Below, one piece after another: positions 30,483 to 38,283 of a DNA stretch of 49,223 nt. Each line of letters begins with the position of its first letter. The stretch's first letter is position 1. The notes under the pieces are model-generated. The model saw only the letters and a list, made by a program, of their open reading frames with translations, was not told where the DNA came from and ran no database searches. The translations under genes and the position numbers were made by a program. Source of the DNA: a virus; the IMG/VR virus record IMGVR_UViG_3300045107_000871, positions 1 to 49,223 of that record; one strand, 5' to 3'.

Positions 30483-32495
30483 ATGTCGACGAAGGTTCCG
30501 GCTGAACTTGCGCAGGAGATCGCCACGACCGCGAACGGTCGCGACATCACGCGCGCCTATGTTCGCGACCTGGAAGAACCCAAGGATCCGCGACTGCTCG
30601 GCTCGGTCGACTGGGGTGTCTACGATCGCATCCGCATGGACGACCAGGTCAAGTCGACCATGGCTCAGCGAATCTCGGCCGTCGTTTCGCGGGATTGGGA
30701 CGTGCTGCCCGGCGACGACAAGGATCCGCGCTCGGTGCGCGCAGCCGACGAGTTCAAGCTGATGCTCGAGGAGGCCAGCATCGATCGCGTCCAGGAGAAG
30801 ACGCTCTGGGCGACCTTCTATGGCTATTCAGTGACCGAGCTGATCTGGAAGCCAGGACCGAACCGGATCGACTTCGGGCTGAAGGTACGTCACGCCCGCC
30901 GCTTCCGGTTTACGCCCGCGGGCGAGCTGCGACTCCTGACCACGTCCGCGCCGCGCGGCGAGGCTGTTCCGGACCGAAAGTTCTGGGTCGTTCGCGCCGG
31001 CGCGACGGACGACGACGAGTTCTATGGGCGGGGCTTGGCGGAATGGCTCTACTGGCCGGTGACCTTCAAACGGAACGGCATCCGCTTCTGGAATAAGTTC
31101 CTCGACAAGTTCTCCGTGCCGCCTGCGGTCGGCAAGTATCGCCCCGGCTCGCCGCGCGAGGAGATCGCGAAGCTCCTGGCCGCGCTCGGCGCGCTCGCGA
31201 ACGACACCGGGATCGTGATCCCTGAGGGCGCAGCTATCGAGCTTCTCCAGGCTGCGAACGCCGGTCCGGACTTTAAGACGATGCCGGCGTACATGGACGA
31301 GGCGATCGCGAAGATCGTGCTCAGCCAGATCATGACGACGCAGGACGGCGGCGGCGGACGGGCGACGGGCAAGATCCATGAAGGCGTCAAGCTCGAGGTG
31401 ATCAAGGCCGATGCCGACACCCAGAGCGACAGCTTCAATGAAGGCCCCGCGCGCTGGTGGACCGACCTCAACTTCGGCCCCGACGTCGCGTCCCCCCGCT
31501 TTGTTCGGATCGTCGAGGAGGAGGCCGACCTTAAGGCCCAGGCCGAGACGGACTCCACCCTAGATGCGCTCGGGTGGACGCGGAATGATGACAGCTTCCG
31601 TGACACCTATGGCGATGGCTATGAGCGGAAGCCTGAGCCGAAGCCCGCGACGGCGCGGCCGGGCGCGCTCAGCCCCGCGGCGAACGATACAAGCGTACCC
31701 GGCGACCCTGCGGCGGCGCCGGACGCCCGCCGACCTCCGACGCCGCGCCAGCAGGCCGCGAGCTTCGCGCTGAACGAGCCGCAGCCACTCTATGTGCAGC
31801 GCCGACTGAAGAACGCCAGCAAGCTCGTGGCATGGGCCATGGCGCAGGGGTTCAAGTCGACGCTCGCGGCCTCCGACATGCACGTGACGGTGCTCTTCTC
31901 GCGGCGCCCGGTCGATTGGTTCAAGCTGGCCGACGATTGGCAGAGCGAGGAACCACTTGTGATCCCGGCGGGTGGTCCCCGCCGCGTTGTGCGCATCGGT
32001 GACCAGGGCGCGATCGCGCTGCTCTTCGGCAGTTCACGCCTCACCTGGCGGCACAACGACATGGTCGAACAGGGCGCGAGCCACGACTTCCCCGAGTACC
32101 ACCCGCACGTCACCATCACGTACGATGCGGGTGATATCGATCTGTCGAAAGTCGAGCCGTACACCGGTCCGCTGACTTTCGGCCCGGAGGAGTTCGAGCC
32201 GCTTCAGCTCGACTGGCAGGACAAGATCAGCGAGGCCAGCTTCGCCGAGCCCCAGGGCGACATCGTCGACGCGATCGCCGCCCAGCTCGTTGAACAGGGG
32301 CTCACCCCCATGAGCCCCCTCATCGTGCCGATCGTGCAGGCGATCGCGGCCTCGAACTCGGTGGAGGAGCTTGAGCTCAATCTCCTGAAGTCCCTCGACC
32401 AGGCGCAGGTTGACCAGCTTGTGGAGCAGATCGGCCGCGCCGGTTTCGCGCTGCGCCTCGCCGCCGAAGCGGATGCCGATCGTCTCGATGGCTGA
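30483..32495 (+). CDS. DUF935 portal protein fused to a C-terminal 2H-phosphoesterase (Acb1-like) domain
   Basis: 670 residues. Residues 1-400 are a DUF935 (Mu gp29) portal: TSTKVPAELAQEIATTA start, SVDWGVYDRIRMDDQVKSTM, WATFYGYSVTELIWKPG, KIVLSQIMTTQDGGGGR. After a Pro/Ala-rich linker (405-430), residues 436-580 form a separate domain with two H-x-T motifs 75 residues apart: His467/Thr469 (DMHVTVLFSR) and His542/Thr544 (EYHPHVTITYD). LYVQRRLKNASKLVAWAMAQ, PVDWFKL and GASHDFPEYHPH are features I associate with Acb1-type anti-CBASS enzymes, which hydrolyse cyclic nucleotide signals. A helical tail follows (585-670). The portal call is firm; the enzyme is inference from motifs. Confidence 0.85.
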   Translation: MSTKVPAELAQEIATTANGRDITRAYVRDLEEPKDPRLLGSVDWGVYDRIRMDDQVKSTMAQRISAVVSRDWDVLPGDDKDPRSVRAADEFKLMLEEASIDRVQEKTLWATFYGYSVTELIWKPGPNRIDFGLKVRHARRFRFTPAGELRLLTTSAPRGEAVPDRKFWVVRAGATDDDEFYGRGLAEWLYWPVTFKRNGIRFWNKFLDKFSVPPAVGKYRPGSPREEIAKLLAALGALANDTGIVIPEGAAIELLQAANAGPDFKTMPAYMDEAIAKIVLSQIMTTQDGGGGRATGKIHEGVKLEVIKADADTQSDSFNEGPARWWTDLNFGPDVASPRFVRIVEEEADLKAQAETDSTLDALGWTRNDDSFRDTYGDGYERKPEPKPATARPGALSPAANDTSVPGDPAAAPDARRPPTPRQQAASFALNEPQPLYVQRRLKNASKLVAWAMAQGFKSTLAASDMHVTVLFSRRPVDWFKLADDWQSEEPLVIPAGGPRRVVRIGDQGAIALLFGSSRLTWRHNDMVEQGASHDFPEYHPHVTITYDAGDIDLSKVEPYTGPLTFGPEEFEPLQLDWQDKISEASFAEPQGDIVDAIAAQLVEQGLTPMSPLIVPIVQAIAASNSVEELELNLLKSLDQAQVDQLVEQIGRAGFALRLAAEADADRLDG

Positions 32496-33834
32496 CATCC
32501 GCGCCTCAATTGGCCTTCCGCCCGATGACATGGTGGAGTTCTTCAGATCGAAGGGCATCTACCCTGTCAGCCGGCGCTGGGACGACGTCTGGGAGGAGGA
32601 GCACGCTCGCGCCTTCACGGTCGCCAAGATGATGGATCGAACGCTGCTCGAGCGCGTGCGCGCGTCTTTGGATGACGTGATCGCCAACGGCGGGACGTTC
32701 GAGCAGTGGAAGGCCGGGATTGTGCCCCAGCTTCAGGCCGCGGGCTGGTGGGGCAAGATCGAGGATCGCCCCGAGCTGACCGGGGTCGACTATCCAATCT
32801 TCGTCGGCGAACCTCGACTCCGCACGATCTACAACACCAACCTGCGCATGGCGCGCGCCGCCGGCCAATGGAAGCGCATCCAGAGCCGGAAGGCCGTAGC
32901 ACCGTTCCTTCGCTACTCCGCCATTATGGATACGAGGACTCGGCCGCTTCACCGTCAGTGGCACGGCACGGTCCTACCGGTCGACCATCCTTGGTGGGAC
33001 ACGCATTTTCCGCCATGCGGCTGGAACTGCCGCTGCACCGTCATGCAGCTCTCGGAGCGCGACCTCGTGCGGCAGGGCTGGAAGGTGACGAACCCGCCGC
33101 CGTCGAGCCGCCTCAAACCGTGGCGGCGGTCGAACGGCACAATCGTCCAGGTGCCGGAAGGCATTGATCCCGGCTTCGCCTACAATCCTGGCAAAGCACA
33201 TCTGCGAGGGCTCGCCCCCGGCCCGATCGAGGGGGGTGTGAACGCGCCTATCATCGGCCCTGATCGGAAGCCCCGCGCGGAAAGCCCAGCCGAGCGAGCC
33301 GCGCGACTCTCGAAGGTTGCCGAGCTGCCGCCGATGCCGGCGCCGCGGGAGGTCGGGGGAGACCTCCTACTGCCCCGCGACACGCCGCCGGAGGAAGCTA
33401 TCCAGCGCTTCCTGGATCACTTCGAGGGTCGCGGCATCACTGATGGCGCCGTTCGTCTGATCGACGACATCGCCGGCGAGCCGCTCGTGATCTCGGACAG
33501 CTTCTTCTATCGGGGTGGCGTCGCCGGCCAAGGGCCGATGAAGCTCGACGACAAGGGCTTCCGCACCGAGCATCTGCTACTTCTTGCCGAAGCGCTCCTG
33601 TCGCCCGACGAGATCTGGTGGGCATGGGAATGGTTCGACGCGCTTGGCCGCTGGCAGCTACGTCGGCGCTATCTCGCCCGTTTTCTGATCGATGGTGAGC
33701 AGCGCGCCGTCATCCTGTCGATGAACACCGGCGCCGCCGGTTGGGAGGGCGTTTCGGCTTTCCTGTCAAAGCGCGGCGACAGCTATCTGGCGAACCAGAG
33801 AGGAGGCGTCCTTGCGTGGCGTCGCCCCGAATAG
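32488..33834 (+). CDS. F-like minor head protein (Mu gp30) with C-terminal PBECR nuclease-like domain
   Basis: 448 residues from ATG 32488, overlapping the portal by eight bases. Residues 35-190 are the phage head morphogenesis domain: RRWDDVWEEEHARAFTVAKM, YNTNLRMARAAGQWKRIQ, then the signature DHPWWDTHFPPCGWNCRC. Residues about 308-448 match the PBECR (Barnase/EndoU/ColicinE5/RelE-like) class known on such proteins: DSFFYRGGVAGQGPMKLD, PDEIWWAWEWFDALGRWQLR, RYLARFLIDGEQRAVILSMN. The domain may act as an injected nuclease or toxin. No catalytic residue was assigned. Confidence 0.82.
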   Translation: MADIRASIGLPPDDMVEFFRSKGIYPVSRRWDDVWEEEHARAFTVAKMMDRTLLERVRASLDDVIANGGTFEQWKAGIVPQLQAAGWWGKIEDRPELTGVDYPIFVGEPRLRTIYNTNLRMARAAGQWKRIQSRKAVAPFLRYSAIMDTRTRPLHRQWHGTVLPVDHPWWDTHFPPCGWNCRCTVMQLSERDLVRQGWKVTNPPPSSRLKPWRRSNGTIVQVPEGIDPGFAYNPGKAHLRGLAPGPIEGGVNAPIIGPDRKPRAESPAERAARLSKVAELPPMPAPREVGGDLLLPRDTPPEEAIQRFLDHFEGRGITDGAVRLIDDIAGEPLVISDSFFYRGGVAGQGPMKLDDKGFRTEHLLLLAEALLSPDEIWWAWEWFDALGRWQLRRRYLARFLIDGEQRAVILSMNTGAAGWEGVSAFLSKRGDSYLANQRGGVLAWRRPE

Positions 33835-33837
33835 AAA

Positions 33838-33857
33838 AGCCCGGCCGAAGCCGGGCT
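33838..33857 (-). terminator. Hairpin with leftward T-run after the F-like gene
   Basis: An 8-bp stem (33838-33845 with 33850-33857) with a CGAA loop lies four bases past the F-like stop. Read leftward it has a TTCG loop and then TTTTCTATTC, a good intrinsic terminator; read rightward the U-run is poor. It may block antisense transcripts or protect the 3' end of head mRNA. The 33835-33988 gap holds no gene. Confidence 0.5.
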
Positions 33858-33988
33858 CTGCTCCGTTCTCCGCTGCTCTTGGACCCACCACCGCCAGGGA
33901 TCGAGCAGCGCGGCGCGGCCGCCGTGCGGTGACCCAGCATTACGCCAGCGTAAGCCGAGACTCAACCTCCCATCGGAGACCTTAGATC

Positions 33989-34309
33989 ATGGGCAAGCTA
34001 AATCCCGCAGCAAACGATCGCGCCGCTTCGGTCGCGGAGGGCACGCTCAACGTGGTCGGCGCCGGCGCCGGCGCACAGGTGATCAGCCGGACCAACTTTA
34101 CACTCAGCGGAGACTTCGTGGGCACCGCGCGCCTCGAGCGCAGCTTCGATGGCGGCCAGACCTGGACCGCGCTCACGGCTGGTGGCCAGGTGATCGAGTT
34201 CACGAACCCGGTCAGCGAGGAGCTGGACGAGCTGGAGGACGGCGTCCTCTACAGGGTGCGCCTGGTCGCGCTGACGAGCGGCACGCTAGCGTGGAGGTTC
34301 AGCCGGTGA
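33989..34309 (+). CDS. Small beta-rich tail-associated protein
   Basis: 106 residues, beta-rich with fibronectin/decoration-like pattern (FTLSGDFVGTARLERSFDGG, QTWTALTAGGQVIEFTNPVS, VLYRVRLVALTSGTLAWRFS). GGAG precedes the ATG. It opens the three-gene cassette at the right end that closes with the tail spike. It likely binds the spike or virion surface; the family is not identified. Confidence 0.5.
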   Translation: MGKLNPAANDRAASVAEGTLNVVGAGAGAQVISRTNFTLSGDFVGTARLERSFDGGQTWTALTAGGQVIEFTNPVSEELDELEDGVLYRVRLVALTSGTLAWRFSR

Positions 34310-34794
34310 AGAGCGTTCTCGCCAGCGCGAGCCAAAGCTCAACCGGCAGCTTCCCGCGCGCGAGCGCTTCCGCCTTCCTGACGACGCTGGCGGCGGGGCA
34401 GGCGATCGCCGACCTGAGCAAGCCGTTCGGCGCCGGCACGATCCTCTCCGTGGTCGGCGGCATCCCCGCGCAGCTGGCCTATGCCGCAGGCAAGATCACG
34501 CGCGGCGCCGGCGCCGCCGTTGGCGGACAGACCTACTCGATCCGCATCCGCGCGGAGAGTGCGGACGGCAAGCGTGCGATCGAGCGAACGCTCGACTTCA
34601 TCGCGATCGCGCCGATCGTGATCAGCGGCAATCCGCCGGATGCGACTGTCGGTCAGGCCTACGAGCACATTTTCACCGCCAACGGCCCGGTCGCGATCTC
34701 CCCGGCCGATCAGGCCGCGCTCGCGGCCTACGGCATCCAGTGGGACGCGGCCGCGCGGCGGCTCTTCTCCTCAAACGTTCTGCCCGGAGCCTAG
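34306..34794 (+). CDS. Ig-like/cadherin-like structural protein
   Basis: 162 residues from GTG 34306 (GTGA overlap). The front (1-60) is Ala/Ser-rich (SFPRASASAFLTTLAAGQAI), the middle beta-rich, and the end carries a putative Ig-fold motif, VISGNPPDATVGQAYEHIFT. Such modules are frequent on tail fibres. It lies directly upstream of the spike, three bases before its ATG. Probably part of the adsorption apparatus. Confidence 0.5.
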   Translation: MKSVLASASQSSTGSFPRASASAFLTTLAAGQAIADLSKPFGAGTILSVVGGIPAQLAYAAGKITRGAGAAVGGQTYSIRIRAESADGKRAIERTLDFIAIAPIVISGNPPDATVGQAYEHIFTANGPVAISPADQAALAAYGIQWDAAARRLFSSNVLPGA

Positions 34795-34797
34795 CGA

Positions 34798-37700
34798 ATG
34801 GCGGTTATCTCAATCACGATCGGTCCGGACGCTGCGGCGAACGCGACAACGTTTTCGAACGCCTACGCGGCGGCCGCGATCGGCGACACGATCGAGATCG
34901 ACAACACGCACGCGACCGACTCGGAAGTGATCGAGCTTCCCAATCCATTTTACTGGACGAAGCCGGTCACCATCCGCGCCAAAAACCGTGGCCCGGCGCA
35001 ACCGCATCCGTTCCTCGGTGCCCTGCCGAACTTCTTCAAGCGCCGGGTCATATTCAGGATGCTCAGCCGTGCGGCGACGGGCAACGACGTGACCAAGCTG
35101 ATGCGCTGGGAGGGTATACGCTTCGAGCGCCCGCGCATCTGGCCGAACTTCACCGGCACGGGCGAGACCTGGGGGGATCTGCTCCCTTATCCGAAGGCGC
35201 GCGCGATCTTCGACGCGCTCGACGGCAACAACGATGCCCAATGGCAGATGATCGGCTGCGAGGCCTTTGGAGGGTACGGCGGCGGCGGGAACGTCAATAA
35301 TCCACTCCCGTACGACACCAGCTACAAGTATCCCGACCTGGACAGCCCGGCCACCTACTACTCACGGCCGGGCAACCTCGCCGATACCAAGGGCCGATTC
35401 TCCATCGTGCAGGACGGCTATTTCACCGTTCCCTTCAGCGTGGGCGGTTGGGGTGACGCGATTGGCTCACTCCGCAATAAGTTCGGGAACCTGATCTACA
35501 ACGCCCTGCACCAGGCGCCGAACCTCTTCTCGGGCTACTTCAATCAGTTCTACACCGAGGACTGCTATTGGCACGATATCGGGGTGCCGGAAGGCATCGT
35601 GCAGGAGCGCGCGGGCGGCCCGATGACGTACGAGAGCAAGGCATGCGTTTGGGAGAACATCACCAACTTCTGCTCGCAGGTCAGCCGCAACCGACCGGGC
35701 GGCAGCACGTTCTGGTGGGATCGCCCGATCGTCTACGGGATGATGGGTCACGCCCTCGACCTCGGCAACCCACACAGCGACGCTTTCTTTCCCGGATCGA
35801 ACATCGGCGACGCCAGCCTGGAGCGGCATTATCAGGCCCGCCTGACGAAGGCGATTATTCTGCCGAAGGAGAATGAACGCACTTGGTGGACTGCCGTTCG
35901 CAACCAGCCGGCCCCCTATTCGCACCCTGGCATCTACGCCCAGGGTCACCAGCTCTATTACAGCTTCCTCTTCCAGACGGCGGGCTACCAGTTCGACATT
36001 TCGTCGATGGATTTCGACGCGGTCGGCAACATCCTCGCAAAGGCGCGCCACTATGTCTCGGTGACCTCGACGACGCCGGGCGGAGAGACGCAGAACGGTC
36101 TTCTCTGGGTCCTCGCGGGGACAGGCGACAAGCCGACGCGGGGTCGCATCCGTGGAAACATCACCGAGACGCTCATCAACACGACGGGTGCGGTCGAGCT
36201 GGACAATATCCGCCTCAACTATGCCGGGGTGGTGACGGCTTTTGCCAATCCCACGGCGCCGGCCGAGACGCTCGAGCAGCTTTACCAGAACTACCGCTAC
36301 GCGGCGAACACCACGATCCCGGCGGAGTTCCGCAACCCGTACCCGACGGTCGCAGCTCTTCGTGCCTCGGCTTCGGTTGCATCGGTGCCGCCGTTTGCCG
36401 CGCCGGTCTCGGTCCGCGGCGCCGTGGCCAACACCGTCGTCACCTCGAACATGTTCATCAAGCATGGCGGCGACCTGGGCGACGTTCACGTCTTCACTCC
36501 GCCCGCCGGGCTCGAATGGCGCGAACTATCCTACGACGGCTCGACTCAAACTCGAGCCTGGGGCACCGCGCCTGGCCCAGTCGTGACTGGCCGCCTGATG
36601 CAGTTCCGAACGACGTCGTCGCCAACGGCCAATGGCACCGTCACGAAGACTGGCGACCTGGGCGGCGTGCCCGTCTCCTGGAGCGTCGTGACTGCGACCG
36701 CCAACAAGTGGCCCGGCGCCGTCCTGAACGAGACCCGCCTCGTCCTGAGCCCGCAAGCGGGCCTGAAGGACAAGACAGGGACCCGCTTTCCGGGCAATCA
36801 GCGGAAAGGCTCACTTTTCGTCGTCTACAAGAACCAGACCGGCCAGCGAACGGACGGCAAGCGCCCGTATCTGCTCCACGAGCGCGGCGGCGACGGAGCG
36901 CCATGCACCTTCATTGTTGCCAATCCGAACGAGCCCCTCGGCAACAATCCTCCGACGACGTGGGCGATCGCCCGCTCGGGCGCATATGTCGGCGCGCTGG
37001 CCGAGCAGTCCGGCGGCAGCGGGGTGAACAACAACGACGCGCTGATGATTTTCGCCATGTCGTGGGACGCGGACGCCGGCCTCAAGCAGTGCGTCCACAT
37101 CAACTCCAACGGTCAGATCGTCGACGCGTCGGCCTCAATGGCGCTCAACCCTGGCGAGCAGGGCATCAGCAACCAGAACATCTGGACCCTCTTCCAGGGC
37201 TGGGACACCGGCACCAACAACGTGTTCGGGGCGGACTTCCGGGGTGACTTCTACGCCCTCGGCCTGAACATCGGGAAGTTCACCGACTGGAAGGCAGGGA
37301 ACTTCGCCAACTTCAACAAGCTGTTCGATCCTGACGGCGTCGGCTATCGCTTCAATGCGCTCGACCCGGACGGCGAGGACTGGACGATCGCTGTTGTGGG
37401 CGACGCCGCCCGCTTGAACGGCGGGACCGCCAACCTCAATCCGCTCAACCCGTTCGTTCCCGACACGGCGTTTCGTGGCGACACCACAAAGGCCTCGGTA
37501 AATGCGGTCGACAAGGCCGTGACCGGTGCCACCTTGCCTGGGACGAAGCTGGCAATCACCGCTGAAGTGCTGACCGCCAAACCGAGCGTCGGCCGTCCCG
37601 TCCAGGTGCTCGTCCAGTTCAGCGGCTCGAACGCACCGACGCAGCTCACTCCAACATGGGGCGGCGTGGCTCGCACGTCCCAGGATGGGGTGAAAGCGGC

Positions 37701-37923
37701 GCCGGCGAACAGCAATGGGATCGTCTTGGAGGCGGTGCCCAGCGCTGCCGGTAACCTCACCCTCTCGCTCGCGAACGACCAGGGCCACACAAACCCCGCT
37801 CAGGTCGTGATCCCGGTAGTTGCGCGTGACCCACGCGCCACCGTCAACTTCACCGTTTCCCCCGCGTCTGGGCAGGCCGGAAACCCGTTTGCAACGTCCT
37901 TGAAGGTCTACGACCCGGCCTAG
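34798..37923 (+). CDS. Large tail spike/fibre, beta-helix type
   Basis: 1041 residues. Residues 1-500 have a right-handed beta-helix look: TFSNAYAAAAIGDTIEIDNT at the start is the typical pectate-lyase-like entry, followed by repeating short strands, MRWEGIRFERPRIWPNF and YNALHQAPNLFSGYFNQFYT. Residues 520-900 are a second region (VYKNQTGQRTDGKRPYLLHE), and about 920-1041 an Ig-like C-terminus (PSVGRPVQVLVQFSGSNAPT). It probably recognises or cuts a surface polysaccharide. The N-terminus lacks a recognised virion anchor, so the two small upstream proteins may provide it. Confidence 0.65.
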   Translation: MAVISITIGPDAAANATTFSNAYAAAAIGDTIEIDNTHATDSEVIELPNPFYWTKPVTIRAKNRGPAQPHPFLGALPNFFKRRVIFRMLSRAATGNDVTKLMRWEGIRFERPRIWPNFTGTGETWGDLLPYPKARAIFDALDGNNDAQWQMIGCEAFGGYGGGGNVNNPLPYDTSYKYPDLDSPATYYSRPGNLADTKGRFSIVQDGYFTVPFSVGGWGDAIGSLRNKFGNLIYNALHQAPNLFSGYFNQFYTEDCYWHDIGVPEGIVQERAGGPMTYESKACVWENITNFCSQVSRNRPGGSTFWWDRPIVYGMMGHALDLGNPHSDAFFPGSNIGDASLERHYQARLTKAIILPKENERTWWTAVRNQPAPYSHPGIYAQGHQLYYSFLFQTAGYQFDISSMDFDAVGNILAKARHYVSVTSTTPGGETQNGLLWVLAGTGDKPTRGRIRGNITETLINTTGAVELDNIRLNYAGVVTAFANPTAPAETLEQLYQNYRYAANTTIPAEFRNPYPTVAALRASASVASVPPFAAPVSVRGAVANTVVTSNMFIKHGGDLGDVHVFTPPAGLEWRELSYDGSTQTRAWGTAPGPVVTGRLMQFRTTSSPTANGTVTKTGDLGGVPVSWSVVTATANKWPGAVLNETRLVLSPQAGLKDKTGTRFPGNQRKGSLFVVYKNQTGQRTDGKRPYLLHERGGDGAPCTFIVANPNEPLGNNPPTTWAIARSGAYVGALAEQSGGSGVNNNDALMIFAMSWDADAGLKQCVHINSNGQIVDASASMALNPGEQGISNQNIWTLFQGWDTGTNNVFGADFRGDFYALGLNIGKFTDWKAGNFANFNKLFDPDGVGYRFNALDPDGEDWTIAVVGDAARLNGGTANLNPLNPFVPDTAFRGDTTKASVNAVDKAVTGATLPGTKLAITAEVLTAKPSVGRPVQVLVQFSGSNAPTQLTPTWGGVARTSQDGVKAAPANSNGIVLEAVPSAAGNLTLSLANDQGHTNPAQVVIPVVARDPRATVNFTVSPASGQAGNPFATSLKVYDPA

Positions 37924-38278
37924 AGACTTGACAGGTAAGAAACGAACCAAGGTGGCAAAACAGGCCTCAGGGCGCTCAGAGCCTAAAAGTTAACAGATTG
38001 GACGCCGAACCCCGCAGATTTCTGCCGTTTCTCGCACCCGATGCACATTTTTTCGGAAACTGGGAAATCGGCGTGTCTTTGCGGGGCTCTTCTCTCGGAG
38101 GCGCAGCTGGCGGGAGGGCGGAACTGGGAAATAATCGGGCAAAAAGTCCGCCCCGATTCGACCGGCGCCCAGTGGCGCACGAAAACCGCAGAAATCAGCC
38201 ATTTCGGTCCCGGTTTGTCCCATCATGTCGCGCCAAATCCCGGCCTGCTTCTGGGAAAGGAGTTATTGCCCGGTCACA
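37924..38278. other. Non-coding right end of the prophage with repeated motifs
   Basis: 355 bases between the spike stop and the GTA junction hold no convincing gene. The word CTGGGAAA occurs three times in the same orientation (38060, 38124, 38251), twice within a longer unit CGGAA(A)CTGGGAAAT(AA)TCGG. An inverted pair also lies here. Mu-like ends carry several transposase-binding sites, so this is the probable right-end array. Confidence 0.6.
38014..38199. repeat. Inverted repeat pair near the prophage right end
   Basis: The plus strand at 38014-38030 and the minus strand at 38199-38183 match at 15 of 17 positions around the core GATTTCTGC, followed by GTTT. Spacing is about 160 bases. These are candidate transposase or host-factor sites. 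No repeat of this kind was noticed around the repressor. Confidence 0.55.
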
Positions 38279-38283
38279 CTCTG
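38251..38283. other. Prophage right end (attR) and predicted target duplication
   Basis: Reading inward on the minus strand from 38278 the sequence is TGTGACCGGG, giving the TG/CA ends used by Mu-type transposases; 38276 (TGACC) is an alternative. The GTA g15 frame matches its family up to CGG CAG AG and then reads VTGQ-stop from phage DNA. If Mu-type 5-bp duplication applies, CTCTG (38279-38283) should also flank the left end. Confidence 0.6.

Larger units (their letters stand above)
1..38278. mobile_element. Mu-like transposable prophage (left end outside the window)
   Basis: It carries Mu-type ner, DDE transposase A, AAA ATPase B, Gam, GemA, Mor, terminase gp28-like, DUF935 portal, F-like head protein, I-type protease, gpG-like and DUF1320 proteins. 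The tail is of siphovirus type, as in the Mu-like siphophages D3112 and B3. Genes left of about 16.2 kb run leftward and the early and terminase genes run rightward, with the repressor between. No structural function is duplicated between the arms, which argues for one phage. The right end is placed at about 38278, where the reading frame of the adjacent GTA g15 gene stops matching its family and the plus strand ends in CA. The left end is not seen. Confidence 0.88.

Noticed and set aside
33838-33857. Terminator for the rightward packaging operon
   Set aside because: The stem is good, but the T-run is on the leftward side; rightward termination would be weak, so it is listed as a leftward hairpin.
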